Source: an uncultured Methylophilaceae bacterium
GTDB lineage: Bacteria > Pseudomonadota > Gammaproteobacteria > Burkholderiales > Methylophilaceae
Reading direction: 5' to 3'
NCBI GenBank assembly: GCA_903863255.1
Contig: CAIPBJ010000018.1
Coordinates: 1-40,984 of the forward strand
Length of the DNA: 40,984 bases
This document shows, one piece after another, positions 34,689 through 40,984 of this stretch; positions within the stretch are counted from its first letter, which is position 1, and the number at the start of each line of letters is the position of its first letter. The translations under genes and the position numbers were made by a program. Below the pieces are notes generated by a model that saw only the letters and a list, made by a program, of their open reading frames with translations, was not told the origin of the DNA and made no database searches.

Positions 34689-35594
34689 ATGCGCTATCAC
34701 ATAACTCATGAGACTCATTACAGCTATGACAGCGTCGCGACACTGTCGCAGCAGCTTCTTTTCATGTCTCCCAGGAATTTTGAGTCGCAGATTTGCCTGG
34801 ACCATCAGATAGACGTAACCCCTGTCCCGAACGAATCGGCGAACAACCTTGATTACTTTGGCAATATCAGCCACTACTTTTCGATCTTTACCCCCCATCA
34901 GGATCTGATCGTCCGGGTGGAATCGACAGTGGATCTCTTTCCCAGGCCATCCCTGCAGTCGCTTGAACATAGCACGCCATGGGAAATCGTCAGAGACCGG
35001 TTGAATCTTCATAACGGTATTTACAACGATGCCGTAGCTTACCTTTACCCATCCCCAAAAATTCTGTGCAGTGATGCGCTAGCCGATTACGCCAGACCGA
35101 GTTTCAGCAATGGAAGGGGCATCGTTGAGGCGGCATTTGACCTCACGCAGCGAATCTATCGTGAATTCGAATTCGACTCGGAAGCGACCAATGTATCCAC
35201 CCCTTTGTCGGAGGTCCTTGAAGGCAGACGCGGAGTATGCCAGGATTTTGCCCATTTGATGATAGGCTGCCTGAGGAGCATGGGGCTGGCTTGCCGATAC
35301 GTTAGCGGGTACATACTTACAATACCGCTTGAAGGTCACGAAAAGCTGATAGGGGCAGACGCTTCTCATGCCTGGGTTTCCGTATATTGCCACAAATTCG
35401 GGTGGATCGATTTTGACCCAACCAATAACTGCCTGGTCCAGAATGATCACATTACCGTAGCCTGGGGAAGGGATTTCAGCGATGTTTCACCGATGCGCGG
35501 TGTGGTTCTGGGGGGCGGTGCACAAACCTTGAAGGTCAGCGTCACGGTCACTCCGATTTGGAGTAACGAACTATCTGTTCAACTTTCACTCTAA
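34689..35594 (+). CDS. Transglutaminase family protein
   Basis: A 301-residue stand-alone transglutaminase-like cysteine peptidase. The N-terminal domain (MRYHITHETHYSYDSVATLS, QQLLFMSPRN) matches the bacterial transglutaminase N-terminal family. The core has C184 (EGRRGVCQDFAHLMIGCLRS), H227 (GADASHAWVSVY) and D243 (GWIDFDPTNNC), and ends with WGRDFSDVSPMRGVVLGGG. It is the third gene of the operon, two bases after the ATP-grasp/alpha-E fusion. In the Anbu-linked cluster such proteins are taken to be peptidases or amidases rather than protein cross-linkers. The two transglutaminases differ: this one lacks DUF2126. Confidence 0.93.
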   Translation: MRYHITHETHYSYDSVATLSQQLLFMSPRNFESQICLDHQIDVTPVPNESANNLDYFGNISHYFSIFTPHQDLIVRVESTVDLFPRPSLQSLEHSTPWEIVRDRLNLHNGIYNDAVAYLYPSPKILCSDALADYARPSFSNGRGIVEAAFDLTQRIYREFEFDSEATNVSTPLSEVLEGRRGVCQDFAHLMIGCLRSMGLACRYVSGYILTIPLEGHEKLIGADASHAWVSVYCHKFGWIDFDPTNNCLVQNDHITVAWGRDFSDVSPMRGVVLGGGAQTLKVSVTVTPIWSNELSVQLSL

Positions 35595-35682
35595 TTTTAT
35601 TAGAATCGGTGATGAATATTCCCGGATGATCCATTTTATCCATAGGCAAACCCTGTAACATGATACGACTAAAGAATTCAAT

Positions 35683-36756
35683 ATGATGGAATACCGCCTG
35701 TTAGGTAACACCGATATCAAGGTTTCCGCCCTATGTCTTGGCACCATGACCTATGGGGACCAGAATACGGAAACCGAAGCCCATGAACAACTGGATTTTG
35801 CCATTGGCCAAGGCATCAACTTCATCGATACAGCCGAGATGTATCCTGTCCCGCCAAAAGCCGAGACCTATACACGAACTGAAACCATCGTCGGAAACTG
35901 GCTCAAGCGCCAGCAACGTGACAAGATCATACTGGGAGGGAAAGTAGCTGGGCCAAGACGCGGCATGCATTGGATCAGGGGAGGCCCTCCTTCGCTGGAC
36001 AGGCGGAACATTCGGGAAGCAATCGAAGGTTCGCTTAAAAGACTTCAAACGGATTATATCGACATCTATCAACTGCACTGGCCAGAACGTAATGTACCCA
36101 TGTTCGGACAGTACCTCTTCGACCCAGCAAACGAGTTCGAGTCGGGTGTATTTGGCCAGGGGAATGAGAAGGAATGGGTCCCGATACAGACGCAGCTGGA
36201 AGTGCTCGCTGAGCTGGCCAGAGAAGGAAAGATACGTTATATCGGGGTATCAAACGAACATCCATGGGGCGTTATGGAATTTCTTCGGATATCCCGGGAA
36301 CTCGGCCTGCCGCGAATCGCAAGCGTTCAGAACTGCTACAACCTCATAAACCGCGGCATGGAATTTGGCATGTCCGAGATTTTCTATCGCGAGAATGTCA
36401 GCCTGCTGGCCTATTCGCCTCTGGCCTTTGGACACCTTTCCGGCAAATACATAGACGATCCGTTCACTAAAGGACGAGTCACCCAGTTCCTGGGCTATGC
36501 CCAACGCTATAAAAAGCCCAACGTGTTCCCGGCGACCGCATCCTATACCAATCTCGCCCGCAGTCACGGATGGACGCCTGCTGAGATGGCCCTCTCGTTC
36601 GTTTACCATCGCTGGTTCGTCACTTCGACCATCATAGGTGCGACCAATATGAATCAGCTGAAAGAGAACATTGGGGCATGGGAAAAACGATTACCTGAAG
36701 AAATGCTATCCGAGATCGAGGACATTCATCTAAGGATGATGAATCCGGCTCCATGA
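35683..36756 (+). CDS. tas: NADP(H)-dependent aldo/keto reductase, Tas-like
   Basis: A 357-residue TIM-barrel oxidoreductase reducing aldehydes or ketones with NADPH. The opening EYRLLGNTDIKVSALCLGTM, the catalytic INFIDTAEMYPVPPKAETYT (Asp and Tyr), GGKVAGPRRG (Lys), DIYQLHWPERNVPMFG (His) and the cofactor segment STIIGATNMNQLKENI are all present. Match to E. coli Tas is strong in length and motifs (NFIDTAEMYPVPPK, LKRLQTDYIDIYQLHWPER). The second ATG at 35686 is an equally good start. It is a single gene; its last 27 bases overlap the 3' end of the convergent subtilase gene. The physiological substrate is unknown. Confidence 0.93.
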   Translation: MMEYRLLGNTDIKVSALCLGTMTYGDQNTETEAHEQLDFAIGQGINFIDTAEMYPVPPKAETYTRTETIVGNWLKRQQRDKIILGGKVAGPRRGMHWIRGGPPSLDRRNIREAIEGSLKRLQTDYIDIYQLHWPERNVPMFGQYLFDPANEFESGVFGQGNEKEWVPIQTQLEVLAELAREGKIRYIGVSNEHPWGVMEFLRISRELGLPRIASVQNCYNLINRGMEFGMSEIFYRENVSLLAYSPLAFGHLSGKYIDDPFTKGRVTQFLGYAQRYKKPNVFPATASYTNLARSHGWTPAEMALSFVYHRWFVTSTIIGATNMNQLKENIGAWEKRLPEEMLSEIEDIHLRMMNPAP

Positions 36757-38928
36757 TTTAAACTTCTTTTGACTTTTTGCGTTGATCGTCAACAGAATGC
36801 CCGCCAGAATGATCATGCCCCATTCTGGCATCGTTGGGGTGTCTGCGTCGTTGGCATTATTACTTTGCAAGACTGCAACCTGGATGACGGCCGTGTTGTT
36901 ACTCGTGCTTTCCGGCACATCCGAATTCGCGGTGACCGAGATGGGAAGCCCATTGGCAAGCGAGTTCCAAACAAGGACGATATTAAACGACTGATTGCCC
37001 CCGCTTGGTATGCTGCTGGCTGAGCAGGTCAGGACAGACCCGCTTAATGCACAACTGGACGGAGCAGATACAAATGTTGTCCCTGCAGGGAACGTGACTG
37101 CGGCAGTAGCATTCGTTGCCGTTTGCGGCCCTGCATTGCTTATTGTCAGGGAATAAGTGGTTGGGTTCCCGATCGATACACTGGTCGGTCCGCTAAGCGT
37201 AACCGAAAGGTTTGCGATTGGATTTGTATTGAGCGCCCAGTCAAGATTGACAGCCCCGGCTGCTCCATTCACACCATCGACTGCAATTTCATACTCCTTA
37301 CCCGACACCACCTCTAAAGCAACACCACTCGCCCCATTTGGACTCCCATTATTGTCATTTGCGGCAATCAAGGTCAGCACGTTGACCGCAGATCCCGTAT
37401 ACACGCCGAGAAGGGTATCGAAGCCACTTCCTATGGTATCAAGAGTCAGCTGCCCGGACGCAGGGGCAGTCCACTTCCACCATACCGAACTCCCTCCAGC
37501 ATTGCCGGCGATATTAGGTTCGCCCGTTTCTTTTGTCGCAAGAAGAGAAACGCCCTTTGTACTCCCGGAATTACCGGAAATAGTAAAACGGTTCGAAAAA
37601 TTATCGTTCAATGGCCGGGCAGCGGCAAGAAGATCGAGTCTTGGCTTCGTGATGCTGACCCGGGTGTCCGTTACCGATACGCCCGTACTCGTCATCCTTG
37701 ACAGCGTCTGGGCAAGGGTCTCATTTGGATAAGTCGAGCGAAGGACAGCCACGGCGCCGGCGACATGGGGCGTTGCCTGGGAGGTACCGGAGTCCTGGAC
37801 ACCTGCAGCAGTAACGAACGATCCGGGGGCCAGAATGGACAAGAAGCTTGCCGTATTAGAGAAACAGGTTACCTTATCGGATGATGAGGAACTATCGGTA
37901 CAAAGTCCGGGATAGTTCACAGATCCATAATCGGCATCGTAGACAGCCCCCACAGAAACTGCCTGAGGCGCACAGGCCGGACTGGAAACACCGTTCGTCC
38001 AGGCCGAATTCCCGGAAGCCGCCACGACCGTTATACCTGCATTCGTTGCATTGCTTACGGGTGTGACGGACCAGTCCTGATAAGACTTGCAGGTCGAAGT
38101 GAACCTTGTGTTGCCCCCCAGGCTCATGTTGATTGCTACGATATTATATGTAACGCGATTAGCGATAGCCCAATTGATTGCCGAGGTGATATCACCAGAG
38201 TACGCGTTACCGGTGTTGTCAAAGACGTTGATCATCGCGATATTGGCAGCAGGTGCCATACCAAGGACGATACCGGAAACATTGGTTCCATGACTGCTAT
38301 CCGTTCCAGGTGTCACCCCACTTGTTGTGACAATCGTATTGGAAGCGACGACATGACAGGTGCCCGAAGGAATTCCTGGCGAAGTGCATGAGCCAAATGC
38401 AGCGTTGGTATAATCGATGCCGTCATCGATCACGGCAACGGTCGTCCCAGCACCTTTCTCACCAACTGAAAGCACTTGAGGCTGATTAACCAGTGAAAAA
38501 CTAGTTGTATCGACGCGGTGCAGCTTTTCATTCATGTACAACGCTTTGACAGAATGATTCAGGGCGAAGGCGTTTAGCGCATCCATTGACTGGAAGCGCT
38601 TGAATGACATCGGGAGGTGGCTGTAGGTCAAAAGATGCTTGATGTCCGTTCGGTTGACTTGTCTGTCAACCTGATCCTTGAGTGCCTGGTACTGCACGCT
38701 CCTGTATGCCAGTATATTGCTGTCGTCGAAGTGAAGGACTCGCTTCTTTCGCATGTCTGATGCTGCCTGTTCGATCGCTGTAGCATCGTATTCCACGATC
38801 AGATCGACCGGCTTCCCTGAATTCAATTGCTGGATGGCGGCCGCAGGGATGACCGCCGCCTGTGCAAGGGAAGACAAGAACAGGCAAATGAGAATCAGCA
38901 GAATCTTTAGAGGGGCAGGCAAGTGCAC
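36730..38928 (-). CDS. Secreted S8 subtilisin-like protease with IPTL-CTERM signal
   Basis: A 732-residue exported serine protease. A signal peptide (LKILLILICLFLSSLAQA) precedes a propeptide-like stretch (to about 150) and an S8 catalytic domain with D168 (TVAVIDDGIDYT), H213 (DSSHGTNVSGIVLG), the oxyanion Asn307 (VVAASGNSAW) and S383 (QDSGTSQATPHVAGAV). Then come a pre-peptidase-like region (about 440-560), a DUF11-type repeat (LSGPTSVSIGNPTTYSLTIS) and a C-terminal IPTL-CTERM signal, PTMPEWG (698-704), a hydrophobic helix and a basic tail. That tail is a sorting signal for exosortase H, which is encoded just upstream. The start is a GTG at 38928 with GGAAG close before it. Its last codons overlap tas. 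The target protein is unknown. Confidence 0.93.
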   Translation of the reverse strand: MHLPAPLKILLILICLFLSSLAQAAVIPAAAIQQLNSGKPVDLIVEYDATAIEQAASDMRKKRVLHFDDSNILAYRSVQYQALKDQVDRQVNRTDIKHLLTYSHLPMSFKRFQSMDALNAFALNHSVKALYMNEKLHRVDTTSFSLVNQPQVLSVGEKGAGTTVAVIDDGIDYTNAAFGSCTSPGIPSGTCHVVASNTIVTTSGVTPGTDSSHGTNVSGIVLGMAPAANIAMINVFDNTGNAYSGDITSAINWAIANRVTYNIVAINMSLGGNTRFTSTCKSYQDWSVTPVSNATNAGITVVAASGNSAWTNGVSSPACAPQAVSVGAVYDADYGSVNYPGLCTDSSSSSDKVTCFSNTASFLSILAPGSFVTAAGVQDSGTSQATPHVAGAVAVLRSTYPNETLAQTLSRMTSTGVSVTDTRVSITKPRLDLLAAARPLNDNFSNRFTISGNSGSTKGVSLLATKETGEPNIAGNAGGSSVWWKWTAPASGQLTLDTIGSGFDTLLGVYTGSAVNVLTLIAANDNNGSPNGASGVALEVVSGKEYEIAVDGVNGAAGAVNLDWALNTNPIANLSVTLSGPTSVSIGNPTTYSLTISNAGPQTATNATAAVTFPAGTTFVSAPSSCALSGSVLTCSASSIPSGGNQSFNIVLVWNSLANGLPISVTANSDVPESTSNNTAVIQVAVLQSNNANDADTPTMPEWGMIILAGILLTINAKSQKKFKSWSRIHHP

Positions 38929-39014
38929 GTTCTTCCAAACCGATACAATAGGTTAACTTGGCGACATGATACAAAACAAATATGTCAGCAAAATTACCCG
39001 CCGCCCGTGCGCGT

Positions 39015-39629
39015 TTAGATCTTTTTCCTTAATAAATCAGCGCATAGAAGAATGGAGTCCGCAAGCCATATCGTGAATCCTCCACCGGCCAATCCCATGG
39101 CCAACCGCCCCCCACCCTCAAGGAAGTTATCCCAGAGAACCAGTGATGAAAAATCCTCTTTGCCCAATTGCTCCAGAATAATCTGCCATAATGCAGATAA
39201 AAGAACCAACGGCGTATCGAACATAAGCATCACCAGCAGCAACGGAATGGCGACCAAACTCCTTAAAACATACTGACTCCATCTTCCCGGCCAGGAATAG
39301 ATGAAGGACAAGAATAAAACCAGTTCCTGCCACACTCGATTGACTATGCTGCTGGCGTTAGCAAAGCCATTCTCGTTTGGAAATATGAACTGACCGTTTA
39401 CATACACGGGTTTCGATAACGTCACCTTCAGAGAATAGGCGCATTCCTTGTTAAGGCAGTCGATATTGAAACCAAGAATTCGGTAACCATCGCCCAGGTT
39501 CGAGATTTGCCAGCGAAACAGGGGAATCAGCCATTCAAGGAAAGCCCTCCCAAAGAAATGACAGGCTGCAGCCAGAACAAACGTGAATAGAAAGAACCGG
39601 ATTGCCTGCCGGATAACCGGATGCCTCAT
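39015..39629 (-). CDS. Exosortase H-associated membrane protein
   Basis: A 204-residue membrane protein with an N-terminal helix (FFLFTFVLAAACHFFGRAF), a middle hydrophobic pair (ELVLFLSFIYSW and LRSLVAIPLLLVMLMF) and a C-terminal helix (LAGGGFTIWLADSILLCADLL). Its ATG overlaps the TGA of the exosortase gene (ATGA at 39626-39629). Position, size and topology fit the partner protein usually found beside XrtH; I infer the family from that, since no catalytic motif is visible. Its role in sorting is not known. Confidence 0.75.
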   Translation of the reverse strand: MRHPVIRQAIRFFLFTFVLAAACHFFGRAFLEWLIPLFRWQISNLGDGYRILGFNIDCLNKECAYSLKVTLSKPVYVNGQFIFPNENGFANASSIVNRVWQELVLFLSFIYSWPGRWSQYVLRSLVAIPLLLVMLMFDTPLVLLSALWQIILEQLGKEDFSSLVLWDNFLEGGGRLAMGLAGGGFTIWLADSILLCADLLRKKI

Positions 39630-40147
39630 TTCGAACTTGCTGCCTGATCAAGAAAATGAGGCGAAAATCTTGCAAGCCAAGCGGCAAAAAACAATCCTGT
39701 TAAGGCAACCAGGAACAATGGCGCCACTATGCCGTGCAAGAGTTCAAAGAGTTCCCTGTTTGTGCGAACCGTATAAAACATAACAAGTAATCGTAACTGG
39801 TTGAAGAAGAACACATAAACCAGACCAGAAAATGCGCCCGCAATTCTGACTTTCCATGGTATGGGTGCGATGACCATGGCGGAAAGCAAAAGGAACATCA
39901 CCTCAACACCTTCGCATCCATTCAATACGTTGATTCCCCCACCGGGCGCCGTCATGTGGGTCCCCATCGCCACGGCCTTTATCGATGGCGTTAAAGTATT
40001 GACAAGTCCGACAGCCGTCCTAACGGTAACGTCCTCGATGAAGAACCTCTCAAAGGCCGAGTCATGCTGATCGCGCCAGGTCCACTGAAGCGCGGCAAAA
40101 ATGAATACGAAGACCAGTAGTTGTCGTAATTTATGAAATGGCAACAT
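39626..40147 (-). CDS. xrtH: Exosortase H (IPTL-CTERM specific)
   Basis: A 173-residue multi-pass inner-membrane transpeptidase-like enzyme that cleaves the C-terminal IPTL-CTERM signal of exported proteins. The exosortase triad is visible as C78 (NVLNGCEGVEVMFLLL), R119 (FFFNQLRLLVM) and H138 (ELLHGIVAPL). The compact size, without an EpsI or other fusion, fits the XrtH subfamily. The matching substrate signal PTMPEWG occurs in the protease encoded about 1.2 kb downstream on the same strand. The gene is followed, with a 4-base overlap, by its membrane partner. No strong ribosome site precedes the ATG. Confidence 0.9.
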   Translation of the reverse strand: MLPFHKLRQLLVFVFIFAALQWTWRDQHDSAFERFFIEDVTVRTAVGLVNTLTPSIKAVAMGTHMTAPGGGINVLNGCEGVEVMFLLLSAMVIAPIPWKVRIAGAFSGLVYVFFFNQLRLLVMFYTVRTNRELFELLHGIVAPLFLVALTGLFFAAWLARFSPHFLDQAASSK

Positions 40148-40202
40148 AAGTTATAGCTGAAAACCATCCTAGCAAGTTGATCGTCCTTGGACTATGCTTC
40201 CG

Positions 40203-40984
40203 CTAACGTTTAATGAACTGAATCGGCTGGGAAGGATAGTTCGTAATAACCGATTTTCGCAACTTACCCATCACGTGCATCTCACATGGCTTGCAATCGA
40301 ATATCAGCGTGAATCTCTCATTTCCGCTTATTAAGGTCATAGGCTCTGCAGTTACCGTACCTTGAACACCGACCACCCCCTTGGCCTCCTTGGGACAGAG
40401 ACCATGACTAAAACGAAGACAATGTTTGGTAATCATCAGAGGCACCTCGTTCACCTCCTGGTTAGCCTCATAGGCCATCGCGACCGCCTTGACGCCATGT
40501 TTGTGATAAAAGGATCTAGCCTTTTCGTTATAGACATTTGCGAGGTAAGTCAGGACGTCATCAGGGTAGCTTGGTACGATCCCGGATGGCGTTTTCCGCC
40601 TTGGACGTGGATAACCCTCGATTCTGCTTAAGGTCAGTTGCTCGATAGCTTCCCTTCGCATGGAATTAACAACTGAAGCAGGAACAAACCAAGGCTGCCT
40701 GAAATCGATTTCAATGCGTTTGGCAACAAAGTCGGTATTGCCCAGCTTGGCAAGATTCTCACGCAAGTTCTCTTCCGCGTTATCGATGTTCTGCGCCAGG
40801 ATCTTTTGATATCCATGTTTCACACTGGCCTTGAATCCATCCTCGTCAGTCACAGTCAGAACGACCCCCTCATCATATTCGGACATATTCATGACGACCT
40901 CCATCCTCCTGATCGAGGAGTCCTTCTCCAGTAATCGCATAAAAGCCTGGTCCCTATTTCGAAAGACCGTCATATTCTTTCTGA
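40203..40984 (-). CDS. Peptidase U32 family protein (RlhA/YdcP-like), C-terminal part
   Basis: The 3' part of a gene that continues beyond the window; the frame is open to the last base, so the ATG at 40973 is probably internal. The visible 260 or so residues contain a DUF3656-like stretch (VLTVTDEDGFKASVKHG, RIEIDFRQPWFVPASVVNSM) and the conserved cysteine-bearing end CLRFSHGLCPKEAKG ... LISGNERFTLIFDCKPCEM (C-x6-C and C-x2-C). These match the C-terminus of YdcP/RlhA, a U32 protein that in E. coli is needed for hydroxylation of 23S rRNA C2501. The full protein is usually around 650 residues. Other U32 members (TrhP/YegQ) lack this tail, so RlhA-like is favoured. Confidence 0.75.
   Translation of the reverse strand, partial: RKNMTVFRNRDQAFMRLLEKDSSIRRMEVVMNMSEYDEGVVLTVTDEDGFKASVKHGYQKILAQNIDNAEENLRENLAKLGNTDFVAKRIEIDFRQPWFVPASVVNSMRREAIEQLTLSRIEGYPRPRRKTPSGIVPSYPDDVLTYLANVYNEKARSFYHKHGVKAVAMAYEANQEVNEVPLMITKHCLRFSHGLCPKEAKGVVGVQGTVTAEPMTLISGNERFTLIFDCKPCEMHVMGKLRKSVITNYPSQPIQFIKR

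Noticed and set aside
35590-35604. TCTAAT-TTT-ATTAGA inverted repeat after the second transglutaminase
   Set aside because: AT-rich 6-bp stem with no T run; too weak to call a terminator.
37157-37732. 191-codon plus-strand frame opposite the subtilase gene
   Set aside because: Low-complexity Ser/Thr/Pro-rich translation typical of a shadow of a beta-rich protein; no ribosome site or motif.
1-40984. tRNA, rRNA, CRISPR arrays, insertion sequences, attachment sites
   Set aside because: I saw no cloverleaf with CCA end, no spaced direct repeats, no transposase or integrase, and no flanking inverted repeats.

Overview
The window looks like a chromosomal segment of a methylotrophic proteobacterium, most probably a betaproteobacterium (Nitrosomonadales/Methylophilaceae-like). 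I infer this from the complete N-methylglutamate pathway for methylamine use, a CcoNOQP/CcoGH/CcoIS cbb3-oxidase locus beside fnr and hemN, an exosortase H/IPTL-CTERM pair and an Anbu/ATP-grasp/transglutaminase cluster. The genus cannot be fixed from the sequence alone. I call 34 protein genes. No rRNA, tRNA, CRISPR array, insertion sequence or prophage gene is visible, and no gene-free stretch exceeds 300 bases; the longest is 28555-28812.

Region 1 (1-11944), methylamine nitrogen and carbon. The window opens inside an Amt ammonium/methylammonium transporter gene with an Ala/Pro-rich leader. A bidirectional terminator separates it from a minus-strand XRE-cupin regulator/GNAT acetyltransferase pair. 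Divergent from that pair runs an eight-gene operon, mgdABCD-gmaS-mgsABC. GmaS makes gamma-glutamylmethylamide, MgsABC makes N-methylglutamate, and MgdABCD oxidises it back to glutamate while releasing the C1 unit. A perfect 17-bp dyad over the predicted operon promoter is the likely operator of the XRE-cupin protein.

Region 2 (12008-16625), envelope. A large DUF748/AsmA-like protein (minus) is divergent from ompW (plus). ompW has a near-ideal class II FNR promoter. A 25-bp tandem duplication sits at the hemN 3' end.

Region 3 (16616-27769), microaerobic respiration. hemN and fnr diverge from a shared FNR box. A radical-SAM gene follows fnr. Read on the minus strand, the oxidase cluster is small membrane protein - ccoI - ccoS - [FNR box] - ccoN-O-Q-P-G-H. 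The ccoS and ccoQ genes are short (45 codons each). Together with the ompW box, four FNR boxes (TTGAY-N4-ATCAA) mark this region as one oxygen-responsive regulon. Two of the boxes absorb the TGA stop codon of the gene upstream.

Region 4 (27820-35594), Anbu/amidoligase cluster. An Anbu proteasome-like peptidase (minus) is divergent from three plus-strand genes: a transglutaminase-DUF2126 fusion, a circularly permuted ATP-grasp/alpha-E fusion, and a second transglutaminase. The association is known from comparative genomics, but its product is, to my knowledge, not established. A sigma-54-like -24/-12 element precedes the plus-strand operon. This is the best candidate here for an under-described system.

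Region 5 (35683-40984). A Tas-like aldo/keto reductase converges on and overlaps a secreted subtilase carrying an IPTL-CTERM sorting signal. Exosortase H and its partner membrane protein lie just upstream of that protease, so substrate and sorting enzyme are neighbours. The window ends inside a peptidase U32 (RlhA/YdcP-like) gene.
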